Source: Paenibacillus lactis (GTDB taxonomy: Bacteria > Bacillota > Bacilli > Paenibacillales > Paenibacillaceae). Taken from it: a stretch of 64,000 nt of DNA. Shown one piece after another: positions 16,091 to 25,541 of this stretch (position 1 is its first letter; every line of letters begins with the position of its first letter). The notes beneath the pieces were generated by a model, which saw nothing but the letters and a program-made list of their open reading frames with translations, was not told the origin of the DNA and made no database searches. The DNA lies in NCBI RefSeq assembly GCF_017873605.1, contig NZ_JAGGKI010000012.1:1-64000 (forward strand), given 5' to 3'. A program made the position numbers and the translations under genes.

Positions 16091-18406
16091 TCATCCCTCC
16101 AATCCTTTGTATTTGGCCCGGTATTGACCTGGTGTCATCCCTTCCAGCTTGCGGAAGGAGCGGATAAAGTTCTGCGAATTGTTGTAGCTGAGCTTTTCAG
16201 CGATATCCTTGATCGGCATGTCGGTCTCCACCAGCCATTTCTTGGACATCTTGAACCGGTACTGCGACAGATATTCGCTAAACGACATATTCGTTTCTTT
16301 CTTGAACACGCTGCTTAAGTAAAAATTGTTGTAATGCAAGCGGGAGGCGCATTCCTCCAGCGTAATGTTGCGGTCGAATTCATTGCGGATGATCTCGATG
16401 ATCTGCTCGGACAGATTTTGATACTGGGAATCTTGGCGGTCCCGGAACACCTTCACCATCGGGCGAATGACGCGGGTTTTGAACCAGCCTTCGATTTCCG
16501 GACCGGTATACAGCGACAGCAGCTCCTCAACCAGGGAGCTGTTACCAAAGTCGGGCTGCTCCAGCACGATGCCGTTCTCCTGCATCACGATCATCAGGTC
16601 ATTCAGCAGGCGGATCAATGAGATTTGGTACTCGTGCGGCGTGCGGTCCTTCTGAAATACCTCGGCGAGCCACTGTTTGAGGAGCTCAAGCGCACGCTCT
16701 TCCTCCGCCAGCTTGATCGCGTCGATCAGCTCGTTCTCCACCTGCATCGGATAGAAATAGACCCGGGTATGCTTGCCTGAATTCACGCTGAAATAAGGGA
16801 TGATGACGCCGGTACCGAGCTTGATCCGGTGCTTTAAGGCTTCCATTCCTTCCTGGTAAGCGCGGGACGTCTTCGTCAACGTCTTATACGGAAGGCTGAT
16901 GCCGATGCTGACCTCCAGATCGAGGAAGCTGCGGGTCGTCCTCTGAATCTCCTCCGACAGCTTGTAGATATAATCGTTGAATTCCTCCAGCGAGATTCCG
17001 CCCCGCCCGATCAGCGTCACCTGGGTCTGGTCAATAATGACAGGCGGAAACCGAAACATCGATGGAATCATCTCTTCCATCATGTTATTGATGGCAAACA
17101 GGAGCAGATCCGAATCCTTGCGCTCATACCGGGTATCGTCAAGCGTATCGATCTGGAGCGTGAAGACCGCGAGATGCTCCCACTGCGCCACCTGCTCTTG
17201 GAAGCCGAACAACGCGATCTGCTCCTCGGCTTCAGGCGGGCTGATTCTGCCGAGAAACAGCTTGTGCAGAAAGAAGGTTCGCACCTGCCGGCTGTTCTGG
17301 CGCAGCTCGTTCCGAAGCTGGGTGTTCGAATTGAACATATCCCGGATATGCTCATCGATAATTTGCAGCTCGTTCTTTTTATTAGCCTGGAGATCCGGGA
17401 GGCGCTCGGCGATGCCCTGCAGGATGCGGCGGATCGGCGAGTATACTCTGCGGGTACCGAGCCACACCAGCAGAATGCTGAGCCCGATCATCAGCAGGCA
17501 AATATACAGCGTGAACCAGCCGATGGAGCGGGATTCCTTGGTCACCGCCGACATTTCGGTAAAAGAAGCGTACAGCCAGCCGTTGAAATCCGATTTCACA
17601 TAGGTAACGGAGATCGGCTTGTTATCAATTCGGGTCTCGAATTGCCCGCTTTTGCTGTCGAAGCGATCAAGCTCATCCTTGTTATATCCGGTCTCGGTCA
17701 AGGATTGGCCGACCTTTCCCTGATCGGGATGCACGACGATTCGGTAGTTGTGATCAAGCACCATGACCTCTCTGGAAGGAGAGGGGCTGTCCATCATAGC
17801 GGCAAGACTGCAACTCGGGATTGTGGCTAGGGCGATTCCCCGGGCGGACGAGGTAGACATGGGCATTTTTTTGACAAGAGCAATCGTGTACGGGCAGGCA
17901 TAGCTGAGGGTATCGCTTGAGCCGAGCGATTCGGTGTCCAGCATGACCCAGTTGGAGCTGCCCTGCATATCCATGAGAGACAGCAGCGTATCTTTGGAAG
18001 CGTATTCATTAAATTCGTACATTCCCCGGTTATTGATCAGCCAGTTCGTGGTCGTATTAGCGAGGATGACATCGGTGACTCTCGTCTCGGGGGATTGGAG
18101 GAGGCTGAGCTCTTCCTTTAGCTTGTTATACAGCTGAAAGTCGTAATAGGACAGGGGACGGTAAAGGGCACCCTGCAAAATATTGGAGTTGATGACGTAA
18201 TTCAGGGTATAGTCCACGGTCCTCAGCACCTGTTCCAGATTGCTGTTCGTCTGATTCATGAGCTGGATATTGCTCGTATTGACATGATTCTGAACCGATC
18301 CGGACGATTTCATAAACGAGAAGAACCCAAGGGCCAGGAGCGGAATGATACTGATGATGCAGCCGAACAGGACCATTTTAGAATAAAGACTATTTTTTGG
18401 ATGCAA
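16091..18406 (-). CDS. Membrane-bound AraC-family sensor-regulator
   Basis: A protein of about 771 residues that combines sensor and DNA-binding parts. A first membrane segment (about 10-32), an extracellular Cache-like region (about 35-290) and a second membrane segment (about 296-317) are followed by a coiled linker, a degenerate central domain and a C-terminal double helix-turn-helix (about 672-767, with ITLEECASRLHYNNFYLSSV and SEYLSQYRFKMSKKWL). I chose the TTG at 18406 because AGGAG lies about ten bases upstream; the frame is open to 18430. It is divergent from the binding-protein gene at 18598, the usual arrangement for regulators that control the neighbouring importer. It probably senses an extracellular sugar or a loaded binding protein. 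Confidence 0.9.
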   Translation of the reverse strand: MHPKNSLYSKMVLFGCIISIIPLLALGFFSFMKSSGSVQNHVNTSNIQLMNQTNSNLEQVLRTVDYTLNYVINSNILQGALYRPLSYYDFQLYNKLKEELSLLQSPETRVTDVILANTTTNWLINNRGMYEFNEYASKDTLLSLMDMQGSSNWVMLDTESLGSSDTLSYACPYTIALVKKMPMSTSSARGIALATIPSCSLAAMMDSPSPSREVMVLDHNYRIVVHPDQGKVGQSLTETGYNKDELDRFDSKSGQFETRIDNKPISVTYVKSDFNGWLYASFTEMSAVTKESRSIGWFTLYICLLMIGLSILLVWLGTRRVYSPIRRILQGIAERLPDLQANKKNELQIIDEHIRDMFNSNTQLRNELRQNSRQVRTFFLHKLFLGRISPPEAEEQIALFGFQEQVAQWEHLAVFTLQIDTLDDTRYERKDSDLLLFAINNMMEEMIPSMFRFPPVIIDQTQVTLIGRGGISLEEFNDYIYKLSEEIQRTTRSFLDLEVSIGISLPYKTLTKTSRAYQEGMEALKHRIKLGTGVIIPYFSVNSGKHTRVYFYPMQVENELIDAIKLAEEERALELLKQWLAEVFQKDRTPHEYQISLIRLLNDLMIVMQENGIVLEQPDFGNSSLVEELLSLYTGPEIEGWFKTRVIRPMVKVFRDRQDSQYQNLSEQIIEIIRNEFDRNITLEECASRLHYNNFYLSSVFKKETNMSFSEYLSQYRFKMSKKWLVETDMPIKDIAEKLSYNNSQNFIRSFRKLEGMTPGQYRAKYKGLEG

Positions 18407-18483
18407 TAGGTACACTCTCCTGTTTAACAAAGTGTATAATCATTGTATGGGTTCTATGGATTGCGTTCAATAATCATTTCCTA

Positions 18484-18509
18484 GGGAATAATCCTTGCAT
18501 TTGATGTTG
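18484..18509 (+). promoter_or_regulatory. Operator-like motif, copy 2
   Basis: GGAATAATCCTTGCATTTGA matches copies 1 and 3 with a few changes. It lies in the 191 bases between the divergent AraC gene and the first binding-protein gene, suitable for control of either or both. Confidence 0.5.
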
Positions 18510-18597
18510 GAAGCTTCACGTCTGAATACGACTGCATAAAAGAATCGGATTCGGTAATCTGTCTATAAGGAAGTCGGGAAACGGAGGTTGTCGTGCT

Positions 18598-20151
18598 GTG
18601 AGTATCCGTACCAAGCGTTATGTTTTGCTTCCCCTGATCATGCTGGCGCTGATGGCTGCCTGCGTCGGCATATCAAGGGTTTGGACAAGCGGGTCGACCA
18701 ATGCTTCGGAGAACCAGCGGCCCCATATTTCGATTATGGCCAATCTGCATACGGCTGAAGTTCCATCGGATACGATCGAGAAGATCATCGAGGAGAAGAC
18801 GGGGACGCAGCTGAGCATTCAATGGGTGCCGGACGGCAGCTATGATGAAAAAGTGTATGCATCGATTGCGACAGGGACATTGCCGAAGGTGCTGTATTTG
18901 AAGAATGCGGCCTCTTTGTCCTATTTTAAGGATGAGATCCGCAGCGGTTTGTTTTGGGAGATTGGGCCTTATCTGGACAGCTACCCGAATTTGAGCGCAT
19001 TGAAGCCGGAGGTGCTCAAGAACACAACGGTTGACGGCAAATTATACAGCCTCTATCAAGAACGCGCACTGTCAAGGCAGGGGATCATTTACCGGAAGGA
19101 CTGGGCGGACCGACTGGGGCTCTCCGCGCCGGATTCACTGGAAGAGCTGTACGAGGTGTTGAAAAGGTTTACATTTGACGACCCGGACGGCAACGGGCTC
19201 GATGATACGATCGGGCTCACGGACCGCAATGACCTGATTTACGGTGCATTCAAGACCATCAGCTCTTATTTTGGAACGCCGAACAATTGGGGCTGGTATC
19301 AGGATTCCCTGCAGCCTGAATTCCGTTTCCCGAAATATATGGAGACGATGAAGTTTTTCCGTAAGCTGCATGAAGAGGGGCTGATCAATCGCGATTTTCC
19401 GATAACGAGCAAGAAGGACCAACAGGAGCTCTTCATTACCGGTAAGGCGGGCGTGTATGTAGGGGCGATGAGCGACGTGCTGTCTCTGGAAGCGAAGCTG
19501 AAGGCCAATGACCCGGACGCGGTGCTGGATGTCCATAACCGGGTGCGGGGGCCGAACGGGTACGGTGTTTGGGCTACGCAGGGATACGGCACGGTTGTCC
19601 TGTTTCCCAAGTCCGCGATTCCGACCGAGACGGAATTGAAGGAAGTGCTGGCCTTCTACAATGAATTAATGAGCGCCGAGCTGGCCAATTACATGTATTG
19701 GGGAATCGAAGGCGAGCATTATACGGTTCAGGACGGTAAAGCCATGGCCGTGGATTCGTACAATCTAAGGGAAAAGGACGTAAAGCCGTATCAAGCGCTC
19801 ATGATCGGGGGACCAAGCACCATCGACGGCATGCTTCAACCGGTAACCAGGAACGAGGCTAAAGACAAGGCGGAGCGCCTCATTCTCGACAATGAGAACT
19901 TCCTAATCAACGATCCGACCGTTCCGCTCGAATCCGCCCGATATAATGAGATCGGGGTTAGGCTGGAAGAGAACATGCGTGATGCGACCTATCAATTCAT
20001 TCTTGGGATGATTGATGAGGCGGGGTATGAAGCGCAGGTCGAGAGCTGGCTGGAAGAGGGAGGAGCGCAGATCATCAAGGAGTTTAACGAATCGTACCGG
20101 AGCTCGACTCCGCTGTATAACTCGATTCCGCGATATAATCAGGAGAATTAG
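18598..20151 (+). CDS. Solute-binding lipoprotein, first of two paralogues
   Basis: A 517-residue extracellular sugar-binding protein. The GTG at 18598 follows GGAGGT by nine bases. The N-terminus is a membrane-targeting segment ending LALMAAC, an imperfect lipobox with Cys22. It aligns over nearly its whole length with the protein at 20469-22004: shared blocks include SIMANLHT, EVPSD-IEKIIEEKT, QWVPDG-YDEKV, SRQGIIYRKDWAD and LTDRNDLIYGAFKTISS. A strong terminator follows at once, so it is probably transcribed alone. It may bind a different oligosaccharide for the same permeases or present ligand to the AraC sensor; both are inference. Confidence 0.9.
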   Translation: MSIRTKRYVLLPLIMLALMAACVGISRVWTSGSTNASENQRPHISIMANLHTAEVPSDTIEKIIEEKTGTQLSIQWVPDGSYDEKVYASIATGTLPKVLYLKNAASLSYFKDEIRSGLFWEIGPYLDSYPNLSALKPEVLKNTTVDGKLYSLYQERALSRQGIIYRKDWADRLGLSAPDSLEELYEVLKRFTFDDPDGNGLDDTIGLTDRNDLIYGAFKTISSYFGTPNNWGWYQDSLQPEFRFPKYMETMKFFRKLHEEGLINRDFPITSKKDQQELFITGKAGVYVGAMSDVLSLEAKLKANDPDAVLDVHNRVRGPNGYGVWATQGYGTVVLFPKSAIPTETELKEVLAFYNELMSAELANYMYWGIEGEHYTVQDGKAMAVDSYNLREKDVKPYQALMIGGPSTIDGMLQPVTRNEAKDKAERLILDNENFLINDPTVPLESARYNEIGVRLEENMRDATYQFILGMIDEAGYEAQVESWLEEGGAQIIKEFNESYRSSTPLYNSIPRYNQEN

Positions 20152-20186
20152 CGCTAGGGAGAGTAGATTCCCTGGCGTTTTTTTTT
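20152..20186 (+). terminator. Strong terminator between the two binding-protein genes
   Basis: CGCTAGGGA (20152-20160) pairs with TCCCTGGCG (20169-20177), followed by nine T. It separates the first binding-protein gene from the second gene and the permeases. Confidence 0.88.
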
Positions 20187-20313
20187 GCGTTTTTCTAGTA
20201 GGAGCGTCCAGACGTGAGGTGCTGCACATGCGGAAGTAATCACTGCTTGCCCGTGAGCCCCTCGCATAGCCTGGCAGCTTCCGGCATTCGTTCCGGCTCA
20301 TTCGATGCAGGCG

Positions 20314-20342
20314 TTGACAGCATAATCATTAGATTTGATGAC
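20314..20342 (+). promoter_or_regulatory. Promoter region with operator-like motif, copy 3
   Basis: TTGACA at 20314-20319 is a perfect -35 word and is followed directly by ATAATCATTAGATTTGATG (20322-20340), the same motif as in copies 1 and 2. A -10 sequence after it is poor, which fits a promoter that needs an activator, or a repressor site between the boxes. It serves the operon starting at 20469. Confidence 0.55.
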
Positions 20343-20468
20343 GATTCTGACGCACCGTCCCAGCCGTTCGAGCCGCACACCCAATCCCGGGATTATATGC
20401 GTACCCGCCATCCCTCCGTTAAGCTGTTCATGCCAGCCCAAATTGAAATTTTAAAAACGGAGGTCAAA

Positions 20469-22004
20469 ATGATGAAAAAGAAACAAGCCAGTACCATACT
20501 GGCAATTGTAACCGCTTTAGCGGTATTGGCAGGCTGCGGCGGCGGCTCAACAGCAACGGGCAGTCAGAACGGCGAAACGCCTGCAGGCGGCGAACAAGCG
20601 AAGGGTCCGGTATCCATCTCCATCATGGCCAACCTCCACACGCCGGAAGTTCCTTCGGACAAGATTGAGAAAATCATTGAGGAAAAAACGAATACGAACC
20701 TGGAGATCCAGTGGGTGCCGGACGGAACGTATGACGAAAAAGTAAATGCTTCTCTGGCGACAGGAACGCTGCCTCAGGTTACCTATCTAAAGAATGCGGC
20801 TTCCCTCGTCAATATGCGGGATGCAATCCGGAACGGCCAATTCTGGGAAATCGGACCTCTGCTGGACCAATACCCGAATCTCAGCAGGCTGAAACCGGAT
20901 GTCTTGAAGAATACGGCCGTGGACGGCAAAATATACGCGCTGTACCGCGAGGTTCCGCTCTCCCGGCAGGGCATTATCTACCGCAAGGACTGGGCTGACA
21001 AGCTCGGGCTCGGGACACCAACGACGATCGACGAATTTTACAATATGCTGAAGCAGTTCAAGGAGAATGATCCGGACGGCAACGGCAAGGACGATACGAT
21101 TCCGCTGACGGATCGGAACGACCTCATCTACGGCGCCTTCAAAACGATCAGCTCCTGGTTCGGAACGCCGAACAACTGGGGAGAGAAGGACGGCAAACTC
21201 GCACCTGAATTCATGTTTCCGGAGTATATGGAAACGATGAAATTTTTCAAGAAGCTTCATCAGGAAGGATTGATCAATCAGGACTTCCCGGTGACGAGCA
21301 AAACGGACCAGCAGAATCTGCTGATTACCGGCAAGGCCGGGGTATACATCGGTGCGATGGGCGATGTATCCAGCCTGCATCCGAAAGTGGTGGAGGTTAA
21401 CCCGAATGCCGAGCTGGATGTGCAGAACAAGATCGAGGGCGGTCCTAACGGCTTCGGCATCTGGTCCGTTCCGGGATACGGCTCCGTTATCCTCTTCCCG
21501 AAAACCGCGATCAAATCCGAAGAGGAGCTGAAAGGCGTGCTTGCCTTCATGGATCAGCTGATGAGCACGGAGCTCGGAAACCTTATCTATTGGGGCATAG
21601 AGGGCGAGCATCATAAGATCGAAGACGGCAAGGTCATTCCTTCGGAGGACACGAAGCTGACAGACCGTGAAGTCAAGCCTTACCAGGCGATGCAGGTCGG
21701 AGGACCGTTAACGGTTGAAGGCTTCCTGGAAGCGAAGCACATTCTCCCGGTCAAGGCGAAATCGGAGGAATTGATCGTTGAGAATAACGATTACTTGATC
21801 GAGGATCCGTCAGCTGCGCTGGATTCCAAAACGTTTAATGAGAAGGGCGTGCAGCTGCAGGAGATGATTAAAGACGGAACTTACCAATTCATGCTGGGTG
21901 ATATTGATGAAGCGGGCTTCCAGGCCGTTATCGATAATTGGCTAAAGAGCGGCGGACAGCAAATTATCGACGAATATAACGCATCGTATGAAGCATCCAA
22001 ATAA
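20469..22004 (+). CDS. Solute-binding lipoprotein of the pectin-locus importer
   Basis: A 511-residue lipoprotein, the binding subunit of the importer formed with the two permeases downstream. The ATG at 20469 follows ACGGAGGT, and a second ATG comes directly after it. The signal peptide ends AVLAGC (Cys23) and a short Gly/Ser/Thr linker precedes the binding domain. It is a close paralogue of the protein at 18598-20151. A hairpin without T run separates it from the permeases, a common way to keep binding-protein mRNA more abundant. The ligand is probably a pectin-derived oligosaccharide, by context only. Confidence 0.92.
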   Translation: MMKKKQASTILAIVTALAVLAGCGGGSTATGSQNGETPAGGEQAKGPVSISIMANLHTPEVPSDKIEKIIEEKTNTNLEIQWVPDGTYDEKVNASLATGTLPQVTYLKNAASLVNMRDAIRNGQFWEIGPLLDQYPNLSRLKPDVLKNTAVDGKIYALYREVPLSRQGIIYRKDWADKLGLGTPTTIDEFYNMLKQFKENDPDGNGKDDTIPLTDRNDLIYGAFKTISSWFGTPNNWGEKDGKLAPEFMFPEYMETMKFFKKLHQEGLINQDFPVTSKTDQQNLLITGKAGVYIGAMGDVSSLHPKVVEVNPNAELDVQNKIEGGPNGFGIWSVPGYGSVILFPKTAIKSEEELKGVLAFMDQLMSTELGNLIYWGIEGEHHKIEDGKVIPSEDTKLTDREVKPYQAMQVGGPLTVEGFLEAKHILPVKAKSEELIVENNDYLIEDPSAALDSKTFNEKGVQLQEMIKDGTYQFMLGDIDEAGFQAVIDNWLKSGGQQIIDEYNASYEASK

Positions 22005-22020
22005 CGAAACATGCCACCAT

Positions 22021-22067
22021 CCCGGAAGCAGGGAGACTGCAGATGATGCAGTCTCCAGTTAAACCGG
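22021..22067 (+). other. Intercistronic hairpin between binding protein and permease
   Basis: GGAGACTGCA (22032-22041) pairs perfectly with TGCAGTCTCC (22047-22056), and outer CCCGG/CCGGG arms add a second stem. No T run follows. Such hairpins often stabilise the upstream message in sugar-importer operons. Confidence 0.6.
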
Positions 22068-22089
22068 GGACAGAAAGGAAGTCGAAGTC

Positions 22090-23049
22090 ATGAGCGAAAC
22101 CGCCGTGCGGGCCGGAATGGGCAAAGGCGCCAAGACGAAGCCGGATTCCGGACGAATGAGAAGGATATGGAAGAACCGGGCGATCTATCTCATGATTGTT
22201 CCCGGATTTTTATACTTTTTGATCTTCAAGTATATTCCGATGTCGGGATTGATTATCGCATTTCAGGATTACCAGGCCTATCTCGGCGTGATGGACAGCC
22301 CGTGGGTCGGGCTCAAGCATTTCGAGCGGCTGTTTACCGAGCCGATGTTCTTTACGATTTTGCGCAATACGCTGCTGCTGTTTTTTATGAATCTGCTTTT
22401 CTATTTTCCGGTGCCGATCATTCTTGCCCTCATGCTGAATGAAGTGCGGCGCGAGGTGTTTAAACGGTTTATCCAAACCTTGGTCTACATTCCCCATTTC
22501 ATGTCCTGGGTCATTATCGTATCCATATCGTTCGTTATGCTGTCCATGGACCGCGGGATCATTAACGAGCTGCTGGTTATGGCCGGATTCGACAAGATTA
22601 ACTTCTTGATGAGCAGCGATTGGTTCAGGCCGATGTATATCGTCCAGGTGATATGGCGGGAGGCAGGATGGGGGACGATCATCTATCTGGCTGCCATGGC
22701 CGCGATCGATCCCGGATTGTACGAGGCTTCCCGGATAGACGGTGCCAGCCGTTTCCGGCAAATGTGGCATATTACGCTCCCTTCGATCCGCAGCGTGATC
22801 GTCGTCCTGCTGATCCTGAAAATCGGGGACGTACTGGAGCTTGGATTCGAACATATCTATCTCCTCCTGAACTCGATGAATCGGGATGTGGCGGAGATAT
22901 TCGATACGTATGTATATACGGCCGGTCTTAAGCAGGGACAATTCAGCTTCAGCACGGCGGTCGGATTTTTCAAATCGCTGATCGGCCTGATCCTGGTCAT
23001 GCTGGCGAATTGGCTGGCCAAAAAGGCCGGAGAAGAAGGAATCTACTAA
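22090..23049 (+). CDS. Sugar ABC transporter permease, LplB family
   Basis: A 319-residue CUT1-type permease. Six hydrophobic segments follow a basic N-terminus, and the EAA loop is EASRIDGASRFRQMWHITLP. The ATG at 22090 is preceded by AAAGGAAG. It is clearly related to the permease at 2183-3169 (shared YIPMSGLIIAFQDYQ-type and DSPWVGLKHFE segments). It sits between its binding protein and the YtcP-like partner. No ATPase is encoded in the cluster. Confidence 0.93.
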   Translation: MSETAVRAGMGKGAKTKPDSGRMRRIWKNRAIYLMIVPGFLYFLIFKYIPMSGLIIAFQDYQAYLGVMDSPWVGLKHFERLFTEPMFFTILRNTLLLFFMNLLFYFPVPIILALMLNEVRREVFKRFIQTLVYIPHFMSWVIIVSISFVMLSMDRGIINELLVMAGFDKINFLMSSDWFRPMYIVQVIWREAGWGTIIYLAAMAAIDPGLYEASRIDGASRFRQMWHITLPSIRSVIVVLLILKIGDVLELGFEHIYLLLNSMNRDVAEIFDTYVYTAGLKQGQFSFSTAVGFFKSLIGLILVMLANWLAKKAGEEGIY

Positions 23050-23069
23050 TACGAGAAAGGTTGATCGCT

Positions 23070-23948
23070 ATGGTCCAAGATAAAACGATCTCGAGCCGTA
23101 TCTTCGATTTCGTCAACTATACGCTGCTGCTGATCATCGGGCTGGTTACGATTTTGCCTTTCCTTCACGTCATCGCCGGTTCGTTCACGACGGTGACGGA
23201 GCTGGCGCAGAAGCAGTTCGTCCTTTTTCCAACCGTATGGTCGCTTGATGCCTACAAATATATTTTTTCAACCAATACGGTCTTCAAATCGCTTGGCGTA
23301 TCCGTGGGCGTCACATTCTTCGGCACGCTGTTCAGCATGCTGCTGACCTGCCTCATGGCTTACGGTTTATCCCGCAGGGATCTGGACGGCCGCAATTTCA
23401 TCATGTTCATGGTGCTGTTCACGATGCTGTTCAGCGGCGGCATGATTCCGACGTTTCTTGTCGTTAAGGAGATGGGGTTGATCGATTCGTATGCCGCGCT
23501 GATCGTCCCGTCCGCCATCAATGCCTTTAACCTGATCATTATGCGGAATTTCTTTCAAAATTTGCCGGAGGGGCTGGAGGAATCCGCGAAGATTGACGGG
23601 GCGGGCGATTGGGGGATTCTGGTCCGGATCGTCATTCCATTATCGATGCCGGCCATTGCAACCATCTCGTTGTTTTATGCCGTTACGTATTGGAATACGT
23701 ATATGCAGGCGATTTTGTATTTAAACGATGCGGCCAAATGGCCGGTGCAGGTCATCCTGCGGCAAATCGTCATCCTGGCCAGCGGCTTGGCCGCGGACAC
23801 CTCCGGCATGGAGGACATCGTTCGTCCGCCGGAGCAAACGGTGAAGATGGCGGTCATCGTTGTGGCAACGCTGCCGATTTTATGCGTATATCCGTTCCTG
23901 CAGAAGCATTTTGCCAAAGGGGCGCTGCTTGGTTCCATCAAGGGATAA
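23070..23948 (+). CDS. Sugar ABC transporter permease, YtcP family
   Basis: A 292-residue partner permease. I start it at 23070, nine bases after AGAAAGG, instead of the upstream in-frame codon that overlaps the previous gene. It has six membrane segments, the EAA loop EESAKIDGAGDWGILVRIVI and the family C-terminus FAKGALLGSIKG. The GH43 gene begins 17 bases later, so importer and hydrolase are probably co-transcribed. Confidence 0.93.
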   Translation: MVQDKTISSRIFDFVNYTLLLIIGLVTILPFLHVIAGSFTTVTELAQKQFVLFPTVWSLDAYKYIFSTNTVFKSLGVSVGVTFFGTLFSMLLTCLMAYGLSRRDLDGRNFIMFMVLFTMLFSGGMIPTFLVVKEMGLIDSYAALIVPSAINAFNLIIMRNFFQNLPEGLEESAKIDGAGDWGILVRIVIPLSMPAIATISLFYAVTYWNTYMQAILYLNDAAKWPVQVILRQIVILASGLAADTSGMEDIVRPPEQTVKMAVIVVATLPILCVYPFLQKHFAKGALLGSIKG

Positions 23949-23964
23949 GAAGAGGTGTAGAAGC

Positions 23965-25524
23965 ATGACGCATGCAGAAGCAGAATCACGCGGTGAGACG
24001 TATGGCCTTAACAGGCCGACTGGTTCGGAGCCGGGCGATGCATCCGGTCAGGGTGCCGTGCTCCAGGACTCTGTACCTCAAGATCCCGTTCACGAGGATG
24101 CCGTGCTTCAGGACTCGGATGCCGGGCTTTATGCTCCGATCATCGCGGGCAACTATGCCGACCCGTCGATCATCCGGGTCGGCGATGATTACTACATGAC
24201 CCATTCATCATATAAGCTGACGCCGGGGCTCATCATCTGGCACTCGCGGGATCTGCGGAATTGGCGCCGCGCCGGTGCGGCCCTCACCCGGTATGCGGGG
24301 GATGTATGGGCGCCGGATTTCGTGATGCATAATGATAGATTCTATATCTATTATCCTGCAGGCGGAACCAATTGGGTCGTTACCGCCTCTAACCCGGCCG
24401 GGCCTTGGAGCGAGCCGGTAAGCCTCGGGATTCGCGGGATCGATCCCGGACATACGGTGGCACCGGACGGCAAAAGGTATTTGCACATGTCCGGCGGAGC
24501 GTTCGCGGCATTGTCGGACGACGGGCTGTCGGTCATCGGCGAGGTCAAGCAAGTGTATGACGGCTGGAGGTATCCGCAGGATTGGGTGGTGGAGGCGTAC
24601 AGCCTGGAAGGGCCGAAGGTGACCCGCCATAACGGCTATTATTACTTGACGGTGGCGGTTGGCGGAACGGCAGGACCGCCGACCAGCCATATGGCCGTTT
24701 CGTCGAGATCGAGAACGCCATGGGGACCATGGGAGCATTCCCCTTATAATCCAATTATCCGCACGTGGTCGAAGGAAGAGCCGTGGTGGTCCAAGGGGCA
24801 CGCCTCTTTGATTGATACGCCGGACGGTGAATGGTGGATGGTCTATCATGCGTACAGGAACGGCTACCATACGCTGGGCCGCCAGACCCTGCTGGAGCGC
24901 GTCGAATGGTCCGCTGACGGCTGGTTTTGGGCGGCTGGCAGGGGCAAAGGCGTCAACTCGCCGCCGCAAGAGGTGCTTCTCGATTCGCTGAACGAGGCGG
25001 AGCTCGCACTGCACTGGCAGTGCGAGGGCTGCGCGCCATCGTCCAGATTTCACACCGGACCTAATGGCCTGACGGCAGAAGGAACGGCTGAGGGAGCGGA
25101 ACGGTCGCCGCTCTTCTTCATGCCGGGACATGAGCGGTATACGGCTCAGGTGGAAATTGCCGTGGAAGGGGATGCCGAGGGCCGGCTGCTGCTACATTAC
25201 AACGAATCGGCCTATCTGGGCATCGGGATCAGCGCCAAGGGGGTTCGGCATTTCCGGTCGTTCAAGAGCTATGCGGTCATCCCGACCGGAGGAGGACGTG
25301 CATTTCTGCGCATCGTCAATGACGAGCATATCGTGTCTTTCTACTTTAGCTCTGATGGTGCGGAATGGTTCCGATACGACAAGACGGTAGAAGTGTCGGG
25401 CATGCATCATAATACGCTCGGCGGCTTCCAAAGCCTGCGCATCGGGCTGGATGTCGCCGGGGCCGGCAAGGCAATCTTTCGAAACTTTTCGTATGAAGCA
25501 GAAGCATGGACAGCCGGACAATGA
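23965..25524 (+). CDS. GH43-family glycoside hydrolase
   Basis: A 519-residue five-bladed beta-propeller enzyme of the arabinofuranosidase/xylosidase type. The start follows AAGAGGTG. Residues 1-55 are an odd acidic extension with a degenerate repeat (AVLQDS, PQDPVHED, AVLQDS). The catalytic core begins at about 58 with GNYADPSIIRVGDDYYMTHS, where Asp66 should be the general base. VVEAYSLEGPKV near 210 carries the likely acid Glu, and WAPDFV the usual third motif. A C-terminal beta-sandwich of about 180 residues completes it. No signal peptide is present, so it should act in the cytoplasm on imported side-chain fragments such as arabino-oligosaccharides. Confidence 0.9.
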   Translation: MTHAEAESRGETYGLNRPTGSEPGDASGQGAVLQDSVPQDPVHEDAVLQDSDAGLYAPIIAGNYADPSIIRVGDDYYMTHSSYKLTPGLIIWHSRDLRNWRRAGAALTRYAGDVWAPDFVMHNDRFYIYYPAGGTNWVVTASNPAGPWSEPVSLGIRGIDPGHTVAPDGKRYLHMSGGAFAALSDDGLSVIGEVKQVYDGWRYPQDWVVEAYSLEGPKVTRHNGYYYLTVAVGGTAGPPTSHMAVSSRSRTPWGPWEHSPYNPIIRTWSKEEPWWSKGHASLIDTPDGEWWMVYHAYRNGYHTLGRQTLLERVEWSADGWFWAAGRGKGVNSPPQEVLLDSLNEAELALHWQCEGCAPSSRFHTGPNGLTAEGTAEGAERSPLFFMPGHERYTAQVEIAVEGDAEGRLLLHYNESAYLGIGISAKGVRHFRSFKSYAVIPTGGGRAFLRIVNDEHIVSFYFSSDGAEWFRYDKTVEVSGMHHNTLGGFQSLRIGLDVAGAGKAIFRNFSYEAEAWTAGQ

Positions 25525-25541
25525 GGGGAGGAGGTGGCGGC

